A stretch of 8,303 nt of DNA from Methylomicrobium sp. (lineage in GTDB: Bacteria > Pseudomonadota > Gammaproteobacteria > Methylococcales > Methylomonadaceae): assembly GCA_007135635.1 (NCBI GenBank), contig SLIO01000349.1, positions 1 to 8,303 of the forward strand. Reading direction: 5' to 3'. Both the position numbers and the translations under genes were made by a program. Below the pieces are notes generated by a model, which saw nothing but the letters and a program-made list of their open reading frames with translations, did no database searches and was not told the origin of the DNA. Every line of letters begins with the position of its first letter. Within the stretch, counting starts at the first letter, position 1. This document shows positions 6,577 to 8,303 of the stretch, in pieces.

Positions 6577-6672
6577 ACGCAGATATGACCATAATGTGAC
6601 CGTTTTGATGTATTGGACATTAAATCTACGCCATGAGTCAGTTGAAGCATAGTGCTTGACACTTTGTAAAAG

Positions 6673-6706
6673 TCCATTTCATGGATTAAACGTAATAGTC
6701 TACAAT
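6673..6706 (+). promoter_or_regulatory. Candidate promoter/operator for the gnnA-like gene
   Basis: TACAAT (6701-6706) is a 5/6 match to the -10 consensus. The place of a -35 hexamer holds no good match, but overlaps a short dyad TCCAT-TTC-ATGGA (6673-6685). A TTGACA at 6656-6661 is a perfect -35 hexamer but is 39 bp from TACAAT, too far to work with it. A second option is TTGAAG (6642-6647) with TGTAAA (6665-6670) at 17-bp spacing. The true start cannot be chosen from sequence alone. Confidence 0.3.
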
Positions 6707-6788
6707 GCGTCATTTACATAATTCACAGGAACGAGAATCGGCTTGATTAAGCGAGGCGTTGCTGTTTGAAGAGAATTTAGTTGGCGCT

Positions 6789-7724
6789 ATGAAAAAATTA
6801 AAATGTGCGGTTATTGGTACGGGTTACCTCGGAAAATTTCATGCTGAAAAGTATGCATCGCTACCTGATTGCGAGTTGACGGCTGTCGTCGATATCAACG
6901 AAACAGCCGCGCGCAGTGTTGCCGAGCAACATGGAGCCGAAGCTTTAAAGAACTATCGGTCATTATTGGGGCAGGTCGATGCGGTTAGTATCGTCGTTCC
7001 GACGTCTTTACACTATGCCGTAGCTAAGGACTTTCTTGAAGCCGGCGCGCATGTCTTGGTCGAAAAGCCGATTACCGTAACGGTCGGTGAAGCCGATGAG
7101 TTAATCGCCATTGCCGAGCGTAACAACGTCATTTTACAGGTTGGCCATCTCGAACGTTTCAATCCGGCTGTGCTGGGTCTTGGCCAAGCAGATGAAAAAC
7201 CGCTATTTATCGAATCGCACCGATTGTCTCCATTCAATCCGCGTGCCAACGATGTTAGCGTCGTGCTGGATTTGATGATTCACGACATCGATATTATTTT
7301 GGCTTTGGTCGATTCCGAAGTCGAGCGTATCGACGCGAGCGGTACATCGGTATTGACTTCCGACATCGATATCGCCAATGCCCGGTTGGTGTTCAAGAGC
7401 GGCTGTGTCGCGAATGTCACGGCTAGCCGGATCAGTATGAAAATGGAACGCAAAATGCGCATGTTCAGACCGAGTTCTTATATATCGGTCGATTTTCAAA
7501 ATCGGGTGCTTACCAAACACAAAACAGGACCCAACGAAATGTTTCCCGGAATCCCTGAGATATTGACCGAGGAATCGGTCTTCGAAAACGGTGATGCACT
7601 GCTTGAGGAAATCAAACATTTCGTCAATTGCATTCGTACAGGAGGCAACCCGCTGGTGCCGGGTGAGGCTGGTAGGCGTGCATTGGCGACGGCCTTGGAA
7701 ATTTCCAAGGCGCTGAACAAGTAA
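6789..7724 (+). CDS. gnnA: Gfo/Idh/MocA oxidoreductase, probable UDP-GlcNAc 3-dehydrogenase (GnnA-like)
   Basis: A 311-residue cytoplasmic NAD(P)-dependent sugar dehydrogenase. The Rossmann motif GTGYLG is at residues 10-15 and an Asp ends the second strand (AVVDIN, 32-37). The family EKP motif is at 92-94, with its conserved Lys at 93, and the catalytic block DLMIHDID spans 161-168 with His165. The GYLGKFHAEKY start and the VGHLERFNPAV segment (118-128) resemble the GnnA group, which oxidises C3 of UDP-GlcNAc. They do not resemble WbpB, which acts on the uronic acid. The aminotransferase next door fits the GnnA/GnnB pair that makes UDP-GlcNAc3N for lipid A. I chose the ATG at 6789 because MKKLKCAVIG starts the fold directly. 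An in-frame TTG at 6759 would add ten unlike residues. The Shine-Dalgarno is weak (GAAGAG, about 15 nt upstream). Family is secure; substrate is inferred. Confidence 0.85.
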   Translation: MKKLKCAVIGTGYLGKFHAEKYASLPDCELTAVVDINETAARSVAEQHGAEALKNYRSLLGQVDAVSIVVPTSLHYAVAKDFLEAGAHVLVEKPITVTVGEADELIAIAERNNVILQVGHLERFNPAVLGLGQADEKPLFIESHRLSPFNPRANDVSVVLDLMIHDIDIILALVDSEVERIDASGTSVLTSDIDIANARLVFKSGCVANVTASRISMKMERKMRMFRPSSYISVDFQNRVLTKHKTGPNEMFPGIPEILTEESVFENGDALLEEIKHFVNCIRTGGNPLVPGEAGRRALATALEISKALNK

Positions 7725-7823
7725 AGGCATGAGGCGCGCGCAGATGTTTTATTCATCTTGTCCTGCCTGAGCTTCAAGCAGAAAAAAATATTTTATAGTT
7801 CAATTAAAGAGGCGTTAACTAAT
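7725..7823. other. 99-nt spacer between the gnnA-like and gnnB-like genes
   Basis: No gene and no strong hairpin are seen. A short pair AGATG (7742-7746) and CATCT (7754-7758) could form a weak stem. The tract at 7781-7800 is AT-rich and contains TATAGT (7794-7799), but no good -35 hexamer lies at the right distance. The two genes are probably cotranscribed. Confidence 0.4.
7806..7812 (+). promoter_or_regulatory. Ribosome binding site of the aminotransferase gene
   Basis: AAAGAGG, 11 nt before the ATG at 7824, is a moderate Shine-Dalgarno at a slightly long spacing and supports that start. Confidence 0.5.
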
Positions 7824-8303
7824 ATGATTCCTATGGTAAATCTGAAGGCCCAATATGCCGAAATCAAAGATGAAATCGAGCAGGGCCTGGCCCAAACGAT
7901 TGAAAATTGTTCATTTATTTTAGGTCCGAATGTTCAAGGTTTCGAGAAGGAAGCGGCTGAATATCTAGGGGTCAAACATGCTATTGGCGTTGCTTCAGGA
8001 ACTGACGCGCTGCATTTGGCGCTGGCCGCCGAAGGAATTGGCGCCGGCGATGAAGTGATTACGACGGCCTTTACATTTATCGCGACCGCTGAAGCGATCT
8101 GTTATGTCGGTGCAAAACCGGTTTTCGTCGATATCGACCCGCGCACCTTCAATATCGACCCAAAAGCGATCGAACAGGCAATTACGCCGAAAACAAAAGC
8201 CGTAATGCCGGTGCATTTGTTTGGGCAACCGGCGGATATGGCAAGGATCAAAGAAATCTGCGCCAAGCACAATCTGAAATTGATCGAGGATTGTGCGCAA
8301 TCG
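7824..8303 (+). CDS. gnnB: DegT/DnrJ/EryC1 aminotransferase, probable GnnB-like, 3' end outside window
   Basis: The first 160 codons of a PLP-dependent sugar-nucleotide aminotransferase, open to the last base. It begins MIPMVNLKAQYAEIKDEIE and continues with FILGPNVQGFE (31-41), VASGTDALHLAL (56-67; phosphate-binding SGTDAL), GDEVITTAFTFIATAEAI (75-92), PVFVDIDPRTFNIDP (99-113) and IEDCAQS at the window end, whose Asp156 is the residue expected to contact the PLP ring nitrogen. The lysine that binds PLP lies beyond the window, as do the other two thirds or so of a typical protein of about 370-400 residues. The closest remembered relatives are GnnB and WbpE, which transaminate 3-oxo UDP-sugars. 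Following a GnnA-like dehydrogenase favours GnnB, with UDP-3-oxo-GlcNAc as substrate and probably glutamate as amino donor. Family is secure; the exact role is inferred. Confidence 0.85.
   Translation, partial: MIPMVNLKAQYAEIKDEIEQGLAQTIENCSFILGPNVQGFEKEAAEYLGVKHAIGVASGTDALHLALAAEGIGAGDEVITTAFTFIATAEAICYVGAKPVFVDIDPRTFNIDPKAIEQAITPKTKAVMPVHLFGQPADMARIKEICAKHNLKLIEDCAQS

Larger units (their letters stand above)
6490..6788. other. Divergent intergenic region between xfp and the gnnA-like gene
   Basis: About 300 nt with no convincing gene, which must hold the start signals for both divergent transcripts. It contains several short dyads and repeats: TCTGAAAA twice with a 10-bp period (6518-6525 and 6528-6535), a 15-bp near-palindrome (6549-6563), TGACC twice with an 11-bp period (6586-6590 and 6597-6601), AAGCA-TAG-TGCTT (6645-6657) and TCCAT-TTC-ATGGA (6673-6685). 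Promoter hexamers are only partial, which may indicate activator-dependent transcription. Confidence 0.6.

Noticed and set aside
6656..6706. TTGACA and TACAAT as one sigma-70 promoter
   Set aside because: The 39-bp spacing is more than twice the workable distance.
6759..6788. TTG start for the Gfo/Idh gene
   Set aside because: It would add ten residues before a normal Rossmann start, and no ribosome binding site is at a proper distance.
7203..7730. Minus-strand open frame of 175 codons
   Set aside because: It is antisense to the conserved dehydrogenase gene and reads as its mirror; no domain or start signal supports it.
1..8303. CRISPR array, tRNA, rRNA or complete insertion sequence
   Set aside because: I saw no regularly spaced repeats with unique spacers, no tRNA-like cloverleaf, no rRNA sequence and no transposase gene.

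Overview
The window looks like chromosomal DNA of a gammaproteobacterium with moderate GC content (judged by eye). The most likely source is a methanotroph or related methylotroph of the Methylococcales. The argument is indirect: a full-length phosphoketolase beside an acetate kinase, a GnnA/GnnB-like sugar-nucleotide pair, and short REP-like and CATGAAG-type repeats between genes. No methane-oxidation or ribulose monophosphate gene lies in the window, so the taxonomic call is inference.

Layout. (1) 1-1588, plus strand: the 3' part of a TauE/SafE-type membrane permease, then a YeeZ-like SDR/NAD-dependent epimerase 4 nt downstream, probably one operon. (2) 1574-1740: a small non-coding island with a 7-bp tandem repeat, a REP-like hairpin and an imperfect 63-bp foldback, between convergent genes. 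(3) 1763-2382, minus strand: a decayed ATPase/PD-(D/E)XK nuclease gene. Its Walker A start and its nuclease end are both readable, but the middle is missing and one base is lost after the Walker A motif. (4) 2444-6489, minus strand: phosphoketolase (xfp) and, downstream, acetate kinase (ackA), separated by about 460 nt of non-coding DNA full of inverted repeats. (5) 6490-6788: a divergent intergenic region with several short dyads. (6) 6789-8303, plus strand: a Gfo/Idh/MocA dehydrogenase followed by the start of a DegT/DnrJ/EryC1 aminotransferase that runs off the window.

How the genes fit together. Xfp cleaves xylulose 5-phosphate or fructose 6-phosphate to acetyl phosphate, and AckA converts acetyl phosphate plus ADP to acetate plus ATP. 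The pair therefore forms a short phosphoketolase branch from sugar phosphates to acetate and ATP. The dehydrogenase/aminotransferase pair resembles GnnA/GnnB, which turn UDP-GlcNAc into the 3-amino sugar nucleotide used for lipid A with an amide-linked 3-acyl chain. The TauE-like permease and the SDR have no clear link to these pathways.

I do not see a clearly new multi-gene system. The points most worth a second look are the reconstructable nuclease/ATPase pseudogene, the structured xfp-ackA spacer, the GnnA/GnnB-like pair, and the repeat island at 1574-1740.
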